Below, one piece after another: positions 44,387-53,293 of a stretch of DNA of 64,000 bases; the first letter of the stretch is position 1; each line of letters begins with the position of its first letter. The stretch covers positions 103,188-167,187 of the forward strand of contig NZ_GL636091.1 of assembly GCF_000186465.1 (NCBI RefSeq), in the 5' to 3' direction. A model generated the notes under the pieces. It was not told where the DNA came from. It did no database searches and saw only the letters and a list, made by a program, of their open reading frames with translations. The DNA is from Streptococcus australis ATCC 700641 (GTDB taxonomy: Bacteria > Bacillota > Bacilli > Lactobacillales > Streptococcaceae). A program made the translations under genes and the position numbers.

Positions 44387-45057
44387 CTTAACACCTCCCT
44401 TATAGCTGACTTTTCAATAATATAATTCTTATGTGCTACTTTTTCAAAGTCCTTATCATGACTTACAACTACGATCGTCTTACCTTCATTATTTAATCTA
44501 ATAAGTGTATCGATTACAATTTTTTTATTCTCATAATCAAGAGAACCTGTCGGTTCATCCGCCAACATAATTTCAAACGGTTTTATCATATTTCTTGCAA
44601 GGGCTACCCTTTGCTGTTCTCCACCTGAAAGTTCATAAACCTTCGATTTTAATTTGTCTGAAATGCCCATTTTATTCAATGCAGCTTCTATAAGATTTTT
44701 CTTATTTTTTTCTTGATTGTATTTGGCAGCAAGCATCATATTTTCCTCAACCGTCATTTTTTCTACCAAAGCAAAATTTTGAAATAAATAAGCAATTTTT
44801 TCTCTGCGTAATAGCTCTCCTACTTTAGGATCTTTTATAGGATCTCGATTTGAAAAACAGGTTACACTACCACTATCATAATTTTCTAATGTCCCAATTA
44901 TATTCAAAAGTGTTGTTTTTCCTCCTCCACTTTTCCCAAAGATACAAACAAAATCTCCTTTATAAATATCCAAACTAATATTTTCCAAAATACTGTGTTC
45001 CCCATATTTCTTAGAGACATTTCTTAAGGTTATTTGCAATTCCTTTTCTTTTTGCAT
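44383..45057 (-). CDS. ABC transporter ATP-binding protein of the lactococcin-972-type cassette
   Basis: The 224-residue ATPase has Walker A GKSGGGKTT, signature LSGGEQQR and Walker B MLADEPTGS. It belongs to the LolD/MacB-like group that pairs with bacteriocin-associated permeases. It follows the permease gene directly, with no gap, and likely energises export or immunity. Confidence 0.9.
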   Translation of the reverse strand: MQKEKELQITLRNVSKKYGEHSILENISLDIYKGDFVCIFGKSGGGKTTLLNIIGTLENYDSGSVTCFSNRDPIKDPKVGELLRREKIAYLFQNFALVEKMTVEENMMLAAKYNQEKNKKNLIEAALNKMGISDKLKSKVYELSGGEQQRVALARNMIKPFEIMLADEPTGSLDYENKKIVIDTLIRLNNEGKTIVVVSHDKDFEKVAHKNYIIEKSAIREVLR

Positions 45058-47226
45058 TTAACACCCCTCCTTTAACCTAAGTACAATGCTTCTTTCACTT
45101 TTCTTTAGTTGTAAAATTTCTATGCCAAAACATATAAAGCTTCCACAAATAGCTATTATTAAACTAATCAAAAGTTTAGACATACTCCAACCATCTCTTG
45201 GTATAAACAGTCCAACATCACTTATTACTCCTGTTACCATAATAACCATAAATAAAATAATAATACTTATGATATAACCAACGATATTTTCAATAATTTT
45301 CTTATGATGTATATCAAAAAATCCATATCCCAACAACCTAGAAACATCTATTCGTTGTCCATGATTATAAAAATATGTTTCTTTATCTATTTTTAATAAC
45401 GTTGCTAAAATAACAATAGATAAGACAAGACCAATAACATATATACTTGCCTCCATCTTATATTCGTCTATTCTTGAGACTATATCATCGTAGACTGAGC
45501 TGATAAAGAGTATAAACGGCTCAGATTCTGTTTCTTCAATTATGTCCTTCAAACTCTCGTATCCTCTACTAGGCTCTTTAACATATGGATGTAGCTGCCC
45601 ATTTACTAAAGATGATAGTTTGATTCCATAATCTGGGAGTAATTCTTTCCCATTTACTGCTACCAAAACATAATTTTTCAAGTTTGCTTCATCAATTCTT
45701 TTGCCACTATCAAAAGAAAATACACTTTGATTATCTTTCAGCCTTACATATGTTTCTGTAATTGTACCTTGTTTTTTTATATTTTGAAAAATATGATCTT
45801 CATGAATTTTTTCTTTGTCAAATTCAGTAATTTTAACATCTTCTGGAACAAAAACAATCCACTCATTTTCATGTATTTTATATTGTTCTATTTTATTCGT
45901 ATCTTTATCTAAGAGATTAGCAATATGTAAATAATTTTTATTTACATAGGCATAATTGCCTTGAAACGGTTGTTGATTTAGATACTCCTCATCATCATTC
46001 ATTCCCTCTTTTCTAACGTTTGGGGCATTAAATAATATTGCTCCACTATCGTCCAAACTATTCCATAAGTTATTCAGCTTTGGAATAACAATCTCATGGA
46101 ACTTATCATCATCTTTTTCATAACTCCAAGACCATGCACAAGCCAAATTTGCATAATATTTTGAGCTTTCCCAAGTTGGAATGTATTGTTTCATACTCGA
46201 GTAATCAGCGAGTCCTAAAATACTTACAATTGCTAAATAAAGAACCATAACAATCGACCCTGTTTTTATAAAAAAAGAACTTCTATGATAACTTCTTCTA
46301 TAACCTTTCAATAAGGCAATAACATTAATTCCTTTTAATTTGAGATAAATCAATATAAACTCTATTGATATTAGCCCCCCTATTATAAAAGCAACTAAAA
46401 TAAGTATTGTTTTCATTGATATCATAAATCCTAAAATATCACTAGGAGCAACTAAATATTCTATAATTCCAATCGTCAGTACAAGTCCCACTATTGCTGG
46501 TATTGCAAGAATATTTAAAACCTTAGAAATAGCTAAAGTTAATTTGTCGTATCCTAGTAAAATTGATATCGATAATTCCTTTGAAAGCATCCCATTATAA
46601 ATAATTAGACAAAAGACAGTAGCTACAAATATAATAAAAATCATAAGCATATATAGATATGCTTGTTTCTGTGTGAATTCACTAGAAACAGTAAAATCCG
46701 GATTAACCACGACCTCTGTTTTTAATTTTTCATTTTGATTTATTTCTTCAATAAACTTATTAATATTTACTTCCGTACCTCTTACATGATAATCCCCATT
46801 AACTTTTTCCTTGCTGACGTTTTCAAAAGGAATTAAGCTTATATCTTTTGACGTGAGTAAACTCATTGATTTTACATTCTCAAAATCATTCAATTTGTCT
46901 TTGCTATCAGTAATAGATATATTTCTAAAAGATTTCTTGAACCATTCAGAATCATTTAGATGAATGTAAATCTTTATTTTCTGTTTATCAAATCTACTAT
47001 TCTTAGGAATATATTCTTCCTTTATGAAGCTTAAACCATTTTTATTGGCGATTTTCTGCAATTCAATTATTGTTTTATCAGCTATTTCTGGCTTTGTTAC
47101 AATGTTTACAGTAGTATTAAACTCTTTTATGAATATATTTAAAAACATACCGTCTGAATAGAAAAACTTTCCTATACCAATCACTATAATTAGTAAAATT
47201 GCCAGTATACCCACTGTTTTTTTCAT
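45058..47226 (-). CDS. Bacteriocin-associated integral membrane protein (lactococcin 972 cassette permease)
   Basis: The 722-residue protein has an N-terminal membrane segment, a large extracellular loop, a block of about four segments near residues 190-330, another large loop and three segments at the C terminus. This matches the family of putative immunity membrane proteins found with lactococcin 972-like bacteriocins. It works with the ATPase encoded next. Export versus immunity is not settled for the family. Confidence 0.85.
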   Translation of the reverse strand: MKKTVGILAILLIIVIGIGKFFYSDGMFLNIFIKEFNTTVNIVTKPEIADKTIIELQKIANKNGLSFIKEEYIPKNSRFDKQKIKIYIHLNDSEWFKKSFRNISITDSKDKLNDFENVKSMSLLTSKDISLIPFENVSKEKVNGDYHVRGTEVNINKFIEEINQNEKLKTEVVVNPDFTVSSEFTQKQAYLYMLMIFIIFVATVFCLIIYNGMLSKELSISILLGYDKLTLAISKVLNILAIPAIVGLVLTIGIIEYLVAPSDILGFMISMKTILILVAFIIGGLISIEFILIYLKLKGINVIALLKGYRRSYHRSSFFIKTGSIVMVLYLAIVSILGLADYSSMKQYIPTWESSKYYANLACAWSWSYEKDDDKFHEIVIPKLNNLWNSLDDSGAILFNAPNVRKEGMNDDEEYLNQQPFQGNYAYVNKNYLHIANLLDKDTNKIEQYKIHENEWIVFVPEDVKITEFDKEKIHEDHIFQNIKKQGTITETYVRLKDNQSVFSFDSGKRIDEANLKNYVLVAVNGKELLPDYGIKLSSLVNGQLHPYVKEPSRGYESLKDIIEETESEPFILFISSVYDDIVSRIDEYKMEASIYVIGLVLSIVILATLLKIDKETYFYNHGQRIDVSRLLGYGFFDIHHKKIIENIVGYIISIIILFMVIMVTGVISDVGLFIPRDGWSMSKLLISLIIAICGSFICFGIEILQLKKSERSIVLRLKEGC

Positions 47227-47254
47227 TCTGCATCATCTCCAACTTTATAAAAAT

Positions 47255-47330
47255 AACGAGTATGAGTAATGCCACAATACTAAAATAACAACGTGGTACC
47301 GCTCAAACTCGTTCAACTATTTTTATTTAT
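47255..47330 (+). promoter_or_regulatory. T-box-like sequence and hairpin in the bacteriocin-permease gap (possible relic)
   Basis: The plus strand has ACGTGGTACCGC, near the T-box signature GGTGGNACCGCG, and the inverted pair AACGAGTATGAG / CTCAAACTCGTT followed by a T-rich tract. The orientation is opposite to the operon, so on the minus strand it may simply act as a hairpin between genes. Confidence 0.3.
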
Positions 47331-47332
47331 TG

Positions 47333-47716
47333 TTATTTAACATCAGCCCAAGCTCTATTACCACTTGAAGCTTTTTCCCAAGAAGCTTCTGCTCTACTTC
47401 CAGCGTTTATCCAACCCGAATAAGAGAATTTACCACCAGCACCTTGTACTGTAGTTTTATGTGTTTTATTATTGTGATCGTATTTAGACCAAACATATAC
47501 ACTACCTACACCATGTCTCCATTTTCCACCTAAAAAACTTTTCCATCCGCTATCATAACTGAACAACCTTGGCAGAGTATAATCTTCTTCAAATACTTCC
47601 ACCTCATAACCAAGACCTTCAACATATGGTAAGTTTGTTTTTTCTGCTGCCAATGCTGGTACGAATGATACTAACATAAAACCTGTTAATAATACTAATG
47701 ACAATGATTTTTTCAT
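47333..47716 (-). CDS. Lactococcin 972-family bacteriocin
   Basis: The 127-residue precursor has a Sec signal peptide (basic start MKKSLSLV, hydrophobic core, cut near ALAAE). The mature part shows the family pattern GGKWRHGVG, VWSKYDH, KTTVQG, SGWINAG and a C-terminal GNRAWA. Lactococcin 972 inhibits septum formation by binding lipid II in sensitive lactococci. This protein has a longer acidic region before the core. ATG 47716 follows GAGAGGAG. The transporter genes and a two-component system flank it on the same strand. Confidence 0.88.
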   Translation of the reverse strand: MKKSLSLVLLTGFMLVSFVPALAAEKTNLPYVEGLGYEVEVFEEDYTLPRLFSYDSGWKSFLGGKWRHGVGSVYVWSKYDHNNKTHKTTVQGAGGKFSYSGWINAGSRAEASWEKASSGNRAWADVK

Positions 47717-47792
47717 GATAAAATTCTCCTCTCTCAAATACTTAAACTTTTTGTAAAATTTTTCTTCCGAATAAAGTTTTCAAAAACTCTAC

Positions 47793-47834
47793 TCAATCTC
47801 CGTTCCTATACCTATGAGGATTATTATAATTCAT
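47793..47834 (-). CDS. 13-codon ORF with strong ribosome binding site upstream of the bacteriocin gene
   Basis: GGAGG lies nine bases before the ATG of a peptide reading MNYNNPHRYRNGD. It may be a leader peptide or chance. No homologue is known to me. Confidence 0.25.
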   Translation of the reverse strand: MNYNNPHRYRNGD

Positions 47835-47906
47835 AAAACTCTACCTCCTTTTTATATATTTATAATCACAGATGATGATTCAAATTAATAATTCCATTCA
47901 AATATA

Positions 47907-47944
47907 AAAGAGCTATCCTTATTTATATTATAGAATAGCTCTTT
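47907..47944. terminator. Terminator between the sensor kinase and bacteriocin units
   Basis: AAAGAGCTAT and ATAGCTCTTT form a hairpin with A-rich and T-rich flanks, so it can serve minus-strand transcripts from the two-component genes. Confidence 0.75.
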
Positions 47945-47994
47945 GCTTTATACTTAACGGTATCTTTAAATAATTCTTGCGTTTTCTTTGCGAT

Positions 47995-49080
47995 TTAATT
48001 TAATATATATGGAAGTATTACTTTAGCACAAACTCTTTTATTCTCCTCTCCAATTTCAAAATTTCCACCCAAGTGTTTTACAATGTCACTTACAATTGTA
48101 AGTCCAAGTCCCGATCCATTATTGCTTATTCGTCTTGATAAATTTCCCCTATAAAACTTTGAAGTAACCATATTCCAATTCACATTTAAATTTGGAGAAA
48201 CATCGTTTATAACACTTATTTTTAACATTCCATTAATTTCCTCAACCTTTATATTTATGCTTGTTCCTTTCACAGAATAATTAACTGCATTTGTAATCAG
48301 ATTCTCCATTATTCTAAGTAAAAGTTGTGGTTCCGTTTTAATCTTACTGTTTTCCAAATTTAAAAACTCCAAAATTAAAAGATGATCTTTTATAGATAAA
48401 CTTTTTTCTTCTTCCCACTGGCTAAAAAAAATTTTTATATCTACATCCGTTAAATTTAGTGGAATTTCATTTAAATTGAATTTTAAATATGAAAAAAAAT
48501 CTTCACTTAAACGATTTAAATATCTTATGTTCTCATATATAACATCAACAAACTTATTTTTTTGTTCTTCAGAAAGATTTTTTTCGTCTTTTAATAGTGT
48601 TATATAACCTATCATATTCGCAAGAGGAGTTTTTATATCATGAGCTAAATACGTTAGCAGATCTGTTTTTTCTTTATATACCAGTTCATACTCCTTTTCA
48701 AGTTCTTTATTGTAATTATGAAGTTCTATAAACAAATCTCGTTCCTTTGATAATGACTCATGAAATGGTATTAAATCTTTATCTTCACTTTTAAGATAAT
48801 TCAGTCCAGACTCAAAATATTGATTATATACATAAAACCTTTTTTTCTGTATTATAAATGTCCCTATCAATATAGCAACCGCCCCTAGTAAAAGTATTAT
48901 ATATTTACCTATTTCAAAATAAAAGGAAGCAAATTTATCTAATGGCAATTCTGGATCTACACTGTCAACAAAAGAATTATCCATTATTTTGTAAATAATG
49001 AAAAATAGGATTGTACTTAAAAATATCCATAGTATTTGATAAATAATACCTTCCACAAAAAAACGGTTTTTCTTACCCAT
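47995..49080 (-). CDS. Sensor histidine kinase (VanS-like) of the bacteriocin cassette
   Basis: The 361-residue protein has two membrane segments (about 10-30 and 55-75), a short coiled region, the phosphoacceptor motif YLAHDIKTPL and an ATPase domain with NLITNAVNYS and GSGLGLTIV. It pairs with the regulator encoded just upstream, whose gene it overlaps by eight bases. The signal is unknown; cell-wall stress or the bacteriocin itself is plausible. Confidence 0.9.
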   Translation of the reverse strand: MGKKNRFFVEGIIYQILWIFLSTILFFIIYKIMDNSFVDSVDPELPLDKFASFYFEIGKYIILLLGAVAILIGTFIIQKKRFYVYNQYFESGLNYLKSEDKDLIPFHESLSKERDLFIELHNYNKELEKEYELVYKEKTDLLTYLAHDIKTPLANMIGYITLLKDEKNLSEEQKNKFVDVIYENIRYLNRLSEDFFSYLKFNLNEIPLNLTDVDIKIFFSQWEEEKSLSIKDHLLILEFLNLENSKIKTEPQLLLRIMENLITNAVNYSVKGTSINIKVEEINGMLKISVINDVSPNLNVNWNMVTSKFYRGNLSRRISNNGSGLGLTIVSDIVKHLGGNFEIGEENKRVCAKVILPYILN

Positions 49081-49771
49081 TGATTTTATACCCCACTCCC
49101 CAAACAGTTAATATGACTGATTTTAACCCAATCTTTTCAAACTTACTTCTAATTCTTCTTACATGAACCATAACTGGGTTAACTTCATTTTCTAGCACCT
49201 TATCACCCCATATTTTATAGTGTATATCATCCATATTATACACTTTACCAGGTTCTTCCATAAGCAACCACAAAATATCAAATTCTTTTGGTGTTAGTTC
49301 AATCTCTATATTACCATAGTAAACTTTATGTGTTTTAATGCTAATCTTTAAATTATTAACTTCTCTATCACAATTAATTGTATTTACAATATTTTTTGTA
49401 AATACATAATTTCTTCTAAAATGAGAATTAATTCTCGCAATCAATTCAGATGGTTCAAACGGTTTTACGATATAGTCATCTGCACCTATATTCAATCCTT
49501 GCACTCTATGAATAGGATCTTCTAAGGCAGTAAGCATAATGATTGGCATAGTGGACGTTTCTCTTATCTTTTTGCATATTTCAAATCCATTTATATCAGG
49601 AAGTAAAATATCCAATAATATCAAATCATATTTATTTTTTTCAAATTCCTCTAACGCCTCTTTTCCAGTATGAAAAATGCTGATTTCCCAATTCTCTGAT
49701 ATTAAATACATCTTTATAAGTTCTGCTAAGTTAGTATCATCTTCTACAAGCATTATTTTCATTTCAGTCAT
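49073..49771 (-). CDS. OmpR-family response regulator (VanR-like) of the bacteriocin cassette
   Basis: The 232-residue protein has a receiver domain with Asp54 in LILLDILLPD, and a winged-helix DNA-binding domain (LTPKEFDILWLLM). It probably controls the lactococcin 972-type operon that follows. It overlaps the upstream Xre gene by four bases, so the three regulators form one operon. Confidence 0.9.
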   Translation of the reverse strand: MTEMKIMLVEDDTNLAELIKMYLISENWEISIFHTGKEALEEFEKNKYDLILLDILLPDINGFEICKKIRETSTMPIIMLTALEDPIHRVQGLNIGADDYIVKPFEPSELIARINSHFRRNYVFTKNIVNTINCDREVNNLKISIKTHKVYYGNIEIELTPKEFDILWLLMEEPGKVYNMDDIHYKIWGDKVLENEVNPVMVHVRRIRSKFEKIGLKSVILTVWGVGYKING

Positions 49772-50013
49772 TCATTTCCACCCTCCTTAAAACTAAATAC
49801 ATCATTTGGAGTACATTCCAATGCATTACATATTTTTGCCAAATTTTTAAATGTGATTGGCTTATTTTTTCCCATCTGTGCCATGACATTAGTTGTAATC
49901 TGTGCAATAACAATAACTTCTGTTTTCTTTAATCCCTTTTTGGCGAGTTGTATCCACAAGGTTTTATAATTTAATGCTATGCGTTTCCTCTTTTCTTTAG
50001 ATATAATTTTCAT
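49768..50013 (-). CDS. Small Xre/Cro-type regulator, probably leaderless
   Basis: The 81-residue protein has a Cro/CI-like fold (helix-turn-helix around VIVIAQITTNVMAQMG, then the typical ITFKNLAKICNALECTPNDVF). It resembles small Xre proteins common in clostridia and enterococci. The only well-placed start, ATG 50013, lies four bases after a perfect -10, so the mRNA probably starts at or next to the start codon. It heads the operon with the response regulator and kinase. A symmetric site covers its own -35. Confidence 0.78.
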   Translation of the reverse strand: MKIISKEKRKRIALNYKTLWIQLAKKGLKKTEVIVIAQITTNVMAQMGKNKPITFKNLAKICNALECTPNDVFSFKEGGNE

Positions 50014-50017
50014 GTGT

Positions 50018-50047
50018 ATTATACCATAACCATTGAGTACACTCAAT
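50018..50047 (-). promoter_or_regulatory. Promoter and palindromic operator of the Xre-kinase operon
   Basis: On the minus strand TTGAGT (50046-50041) and TATAAT (50023-50018) are 17 bases apart. ATTGAGT-AC-ACTCAAT (50032-50047) is a perfect 7-2-7 inverted repeat over the -35, a likely autoregulation site. Confidence 0.75.
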
Positions 50048-50164
50048 TTTTATTTGAGGATTAATTTTGTTCTGAAATTTTAATTATACCGTCATATATT
50101 TATTTTGATAATTTAATAGTAAATATTATATGATTAGTATCCATCTAGTCTGAACCATCTCTTC

Positions 50165-50415
50165 TGATTTATCCTCCGATTTGGTTTCATACTGATTTTT
50201 ATTTATAACAACACTATATATCTAGTATGGCATAATCATTAGGTATTATAGGTTTTTCAAACCAAATTAGAAACCTTTATGAGTCATTCGTTTTTGCCCC
50301 ATTTTTGCCCCACTTTTAAATTATGTCATTGAAAATACCTAAAAGTAGTTCCCTAAAATCAGCTATATTTCAATATTTTTGATTACTTTCAATATAAAAA
50401 TTTCTTATAAATTCA
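50165..50415. repeat. Element right end R2, lacking the att core
   Basis: Like R1 and R3 up to AAATTCAT, but instead of GCAGGGGGCATC it continues straight into a fragment of the Xre gene. The att core, left end and most of the next element are deleted. Confidence 0.8.
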
Positions 50416-50579
50416 TAACAAGAGGCAACCAACTATACACAGAAGATGGAGAAGAGTTGTATATGGATCCAACTTCTCCGAAAAGAACATTTCATAACCA
50501 ATATGAACCTGGTTTTATTGTAGCAAGAGATAAATCCCCACTAGAACTCTTAATTGAAAATAAGGACCTATTAGATTAA
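50416..50579 (+). pseudogene. 3' fragment of a third Xre regulator copy
   Basis: Only the last 53 codons remain (TRGNQLYTEDGEELY to LLIENKDLLD), nearly identical to the other copies. No start of its own. Confidence 0.85.
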
Positions 50580-50593
50580 AAAAAGCGAGGATA

Positions 50594-50647
50594 TGTACTG
50601 ATCCCAAAAGTTAGATTTTTTCTGTCTAACTTTTGGGGTGCAGTACA
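50594..50647. mobile_element. Two fused IS ends without interior (IS3-family relic)
   Basis: TGTACTGATCCCAAAAGTTAGA and its near-inverse CTAACTTTTGGGGTGCAGTACA stand only a few bases apart. They match the IS end at 43707-43726, so the whole transposase has been lost and a 54-base hairpin remains. Confidence 0.75.
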
Positions 50648-50894
50648 TTTTCAACTCTCTTATTTATTTTCTTATCTCACATAATTACTTCACATATCCA
50701 GGCTCATCAAATTCATTTTTTTCAATAACATATGCCACATTTGCATCCTTATTGATCAAAGAACATATATCTATTAAACTACAAAAGCTCTCTGACCGCA
50801 AAATTCCGTTAATTTACAACCTTATTCCTACTTTCTATTTTACTTTTCTGACAGATAAGATTATAATAAGGAGTATTTATTTTCGGAGGTTTTT
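50648..50894. other. Short intergenic stretch before the YeiH-type gene
   Basis: The minus strand at about 50687-50800 reads as the end of a protein (KNEFDEPGYVK then stop) with no start, possibly a remnant. The ribosome binding site GGAGG for the next gene is at about 50884-50888. Confidence 0.3.
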
Positions 50895-51905
50895 ATGTCA
50901 TTTCTATCAAAAAATTGGGCAGGACTGTTAGTCTGTCTGATCATTTCTATCATCTCTTGGGTTTTAGGAGGCTTTCTGCCTGTTGTGGGAGCACCTGTTT
51001 TCGCCATTTTTATCGGAATGATTCTCTACCCCTTTCTCACTCCCTATAAACAACTGGATGCTGGTTTGACTTATAGCTCCAAAAAATTGCTTCAGTATGC
51101 TGTTATCTTGCTCGGTTTTGGACTCAATATCTCTCAAGTTTTCGCAGTTGGAAAATCTTCCCTTCCTGTCATCCTTTCGACTATTTCTATCGCTTTAATT
51201 ATTGCTTTCTTTTTCCAACGATTTTTTAACATGGATACAAAGCTAGCTACCTTGATTGGGGTAGGCTCTTCTATCTGTGGCGGTTCTGCCATTGCAGCGA
51301 CTGCTCCTGTTATTCACGCCAAGGAAAAAGAAGTAGCCCAAGCCATTTCTGTTATCTTTTTCTTCAATGTCTTGGCAGCTCTTATCTTTCCAACTCTAGG
51401 TTCTTGGCTCCATCTCTCCAACGAAGGTTTTGCTCTCTTTGCGGGTACTGCGGTCAACGATACTTCCTCTGTAACAGCCACAGCTAGCGCCTGGGATAGT
51501 CTGTATCATACCAATACTCTAGAATCTGCAACCATTGTCAAACTGACTCGTACCTTAGCTATTATCCCTATTACTCTCTTCCTCTCCTATTGGCAAAGCC
51601 GTCAACAAGACAACAACCAAGGAGTAAAGCTTAAAAAAATCTTCCCCGTTTTCATTCTCTACTTCATCCTAGCTTCTCTGCTAACTACCGTCCTTACTTC
51701 TTTTGGTGTTAGCAATAGCTTCTTTTCACCTCTCAAACAGCTCTCCAAATTCCTCATCATCATGGCTATGAGTGCTATTGGTCTCAAAACTAACCTCGTT
51801 GCTATGATCAAATCCAGTGGAAAATCCATTCTTCTTGGAGCCCTTTGCTGGATCGCTATCATCCTGACTAGTCTTGGCATGCAATTACTCATCGGTATTT
51901 TCTAA
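50895..51905 (+). CDS. YeiH/PSE-family membrane transporter (UPF0324)
   Basis: The 336-residue protein has about ten membrane segments and the family motifs [16 protein letters not shown] and [12 protein letters not shown]. Members are called putative sulfate exporters, but substrates are not established. GGAGG precedes the ATG. It lies between element ends R2 and R3 and so is probably cargo, or a core gene trapped between insertions. Confidence 0.88.
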   Translation: MSFLSKNWAGLLVCLIISIISWVLGGFLPVVGAPVFAIFIGMILYPFLTPYKQLDAGLTYSSKKLLQYAVILLGFGLNISQVFAVGKSSLPVILSTISIALIIAFFFQRFFNMDTKLATLIGVGSSICGGSAIAATAPVIHAKEKEVAQAISVIFFFNVLAALIFPTLGSWLHLSNEGFALFAGTAVNDTSSVTATASAWDSLYHTNTLESATIVKLTRTLAIIPITLFLSYWQSRQQDNNQGVKLKKIFPVFILYFILASLLTTVLTSFGVSNSFFSPLKQLSKFLIIMAMSAIGLKTNLVAMIKSSGKSILLGALCWIAIILTSLGMQLLIGIF

Positions 51906-51938
51906 GAAAAAAGGGAGCCTAAAGGCTACCTCAGAACG

Positions 51939-51972
51939 TAGACAAACGTCATTTTTGGCGTTTGTCTTTTTG
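51939..51972 (+). terminator. Terminator after the YeiH-type gene
   Basis: AGACAAACG and CGTTTGTCT pair and are followed by TTTTT. Confidence 0.85.
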
Positions 51973-52079
51973 TATCTTCAAAGATATTTTGTCTTATCAT
52001 CTACTATTCCATCCAAAAATCTGATTTAAAGCAAAATAAAAAGGGATATTCCCTATCCATTTCGATAATTTTTTCATTA

Positions 52080-52329
52080 ATTTGTTTTTCCATTTTATCC
52101 TCCGATTAGTCTCGCACTGATATTTATTGATAACAACACTATATTTCTAGTATAGCATAATCATTAGATATTATAGGTTTTCAAACCAAATGAGAGTCAT
52201 TCGTTTTTGCCCCACTTTTGCCCCATTTTTAAATCATGACATTGGAAATACCTAAAAGTACTTCCCTAAAATCACTTATATTTCAATATTTTTAATTACT
52301 CTCAATATGAAAATCCTTTCCAAATCCAT
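52080..52329. repeat. Element right end R3
   Basis: Third copy of the AT-rich right-end segment, ending AAATCCAT before att3. No gene seen in 51973-52494 apart from R3, att3 and terminators. Confidence 0.85.
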
Positions 52330-52341
52330 GCAGGGGGCATC
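52330..52341 (+). other. Attachment site att3 (outer right junction)
   Basis: GCAGGGGGCATC is identical to the tRNA-Lys end at 39507-39518. The hairpin AAAAGCC...GGCTTTTTTGC that also follows att1 and att2 comes next. Confidence 0.8.
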
Positions 52342-52465
52342 TAAATCAACAGGAAAAAGCCTTTATTTACAAGGCTTTTTTGCTTGTCATTTTGTTTTTT
52401 GTACCAAATTTTGTACCAAAAATTTTATATCCACAAAATAAGCGAGCCTCATTCAAAGAATCGAA

Positions 52466-52493
52466 AAAACCACCTCGGGGGTGGTTCTTTTTT
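52466..52493 (-). terminator. Terminator after the Tdi1-like gene
   Basis: AACCACC-TCGG-GGGTGGTT with A's to the left and T's to the right, next to the stop of the minus-strand gene at 52495. Confidence 0.85.
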
Positions 52494-52494
52494 A

Positions 52495-53034
52495 TCAATC
52501 GTCAAACACTCCGCCTGTGAGTTGGTACATGAGGTAAATGTGCTCCAGGATTTTAACTTTATCCATATGATCCACATTTTTAAAGCCTCCTAATGCTAGG
52601 AGCGGGGCAAAACCGAAACATTGGTTATAAGACAGAGCACCATATTTTGACACAGCTTGTCTATATAAATCAAGTTCAAAGTTATCAGTCACATATGAGT
52701 TATCTAAATACTGAAGGAAATATTTCAAACTCTTTATAATAATGTCGCAGTCTTGAAGGTTATATTTTACAATACCAACAAATTCATTCTCTTCCCAAGT
52801 AATAATATCTCCAAATGCTGTTACGAACATAGGAAAAGCGATATCTCCTCTGAAATAACTATCTTGGAGAAGTTCAAGATAGTCATCTGGATTAATGACT
52901 TTGAGATAACCATCTAAAAAGGTTCCCAAGCCATCCTCCTGCCAAATCTGTAACAACTCAGCAGGGACTTGGTCCTTGTATTTTTCAATAACTTCTTGGG
53001 GCATATCTGCCTCTTTGATAAAGTTTTCTAACAT
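52495..53034 (-). CDS. GAD-like / Tdi1-type immunity domain protein
   Basis: The 179-residue acidic protein has the pattern of GAD-like plus Tdi1 (DUF1851) immunity proteins: IPDDYLELL-type segment (here INPDDYLELLQDSYF), FVTAFGDIITWEE and a C-terminal LGGFKNVDHMDKVKILEH. Such proteins neutralise toxins of the Tde/polymorphic toxin type. No toxin gene is next to it, so it looks like an orphan immunity gene. ATG 53034 follows GGAGG; ATG 53088 has no such site. It lies just outside the tRNA-Lys island. Confidence 0.75.
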   Translation of the reverse strand: MLENFIKEADMPQEVIEKYKDQVPAELLQIWQEDGLGTFLDGYLKVINPDDYLELLQDSYFRGDIAFPMFVTAFGDIITWEENEFVGIVKYNLQDCDIIIKSLKYFLQYLDNSYVTDNFELDLYRQAVSKYGALSYNQCFGFAPLLALGGFKNVDHMDKVKILEHIYLMYQLTGGVFDD

Positions 53035-53293
53035 GTTATCCTCCGATTTGGTTTTTAGCATCGTTTCTCTATAATCCCAGTATACCACAAACCATATGTA
53101 TCATAGTCTACTTAACAAGAAGAATAACAGTTTCATAGGCATTTAAGTATCTAAAGGAAAGATAATAAGAATAATGTTTTTGAAACACTCTACCAAATAT
53201 CAGCCTCCTATTATCCCCCCACTTGTGGTATGATGGTATAGTATGTTTAGGTGCCAAGCTACTTGAGTACCTCCGTGCTAAAAGGAGACGAAT

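Noticed and set aside
50687..50800. Minus-strand C-terminal-like reading ending NEFDEPGYVK
   Set aside because: Looks like the end of a real protein but has no start and no recognisable family, so it is noted only as a possible remnant.
50638..50931. 97-codon plus-strand ORF before the YeiH-type gene
   Set aside because: It overlaps an IS remnant and the start of the YeiH-type gene; the composition is that of AT-rich non-coding DNA.
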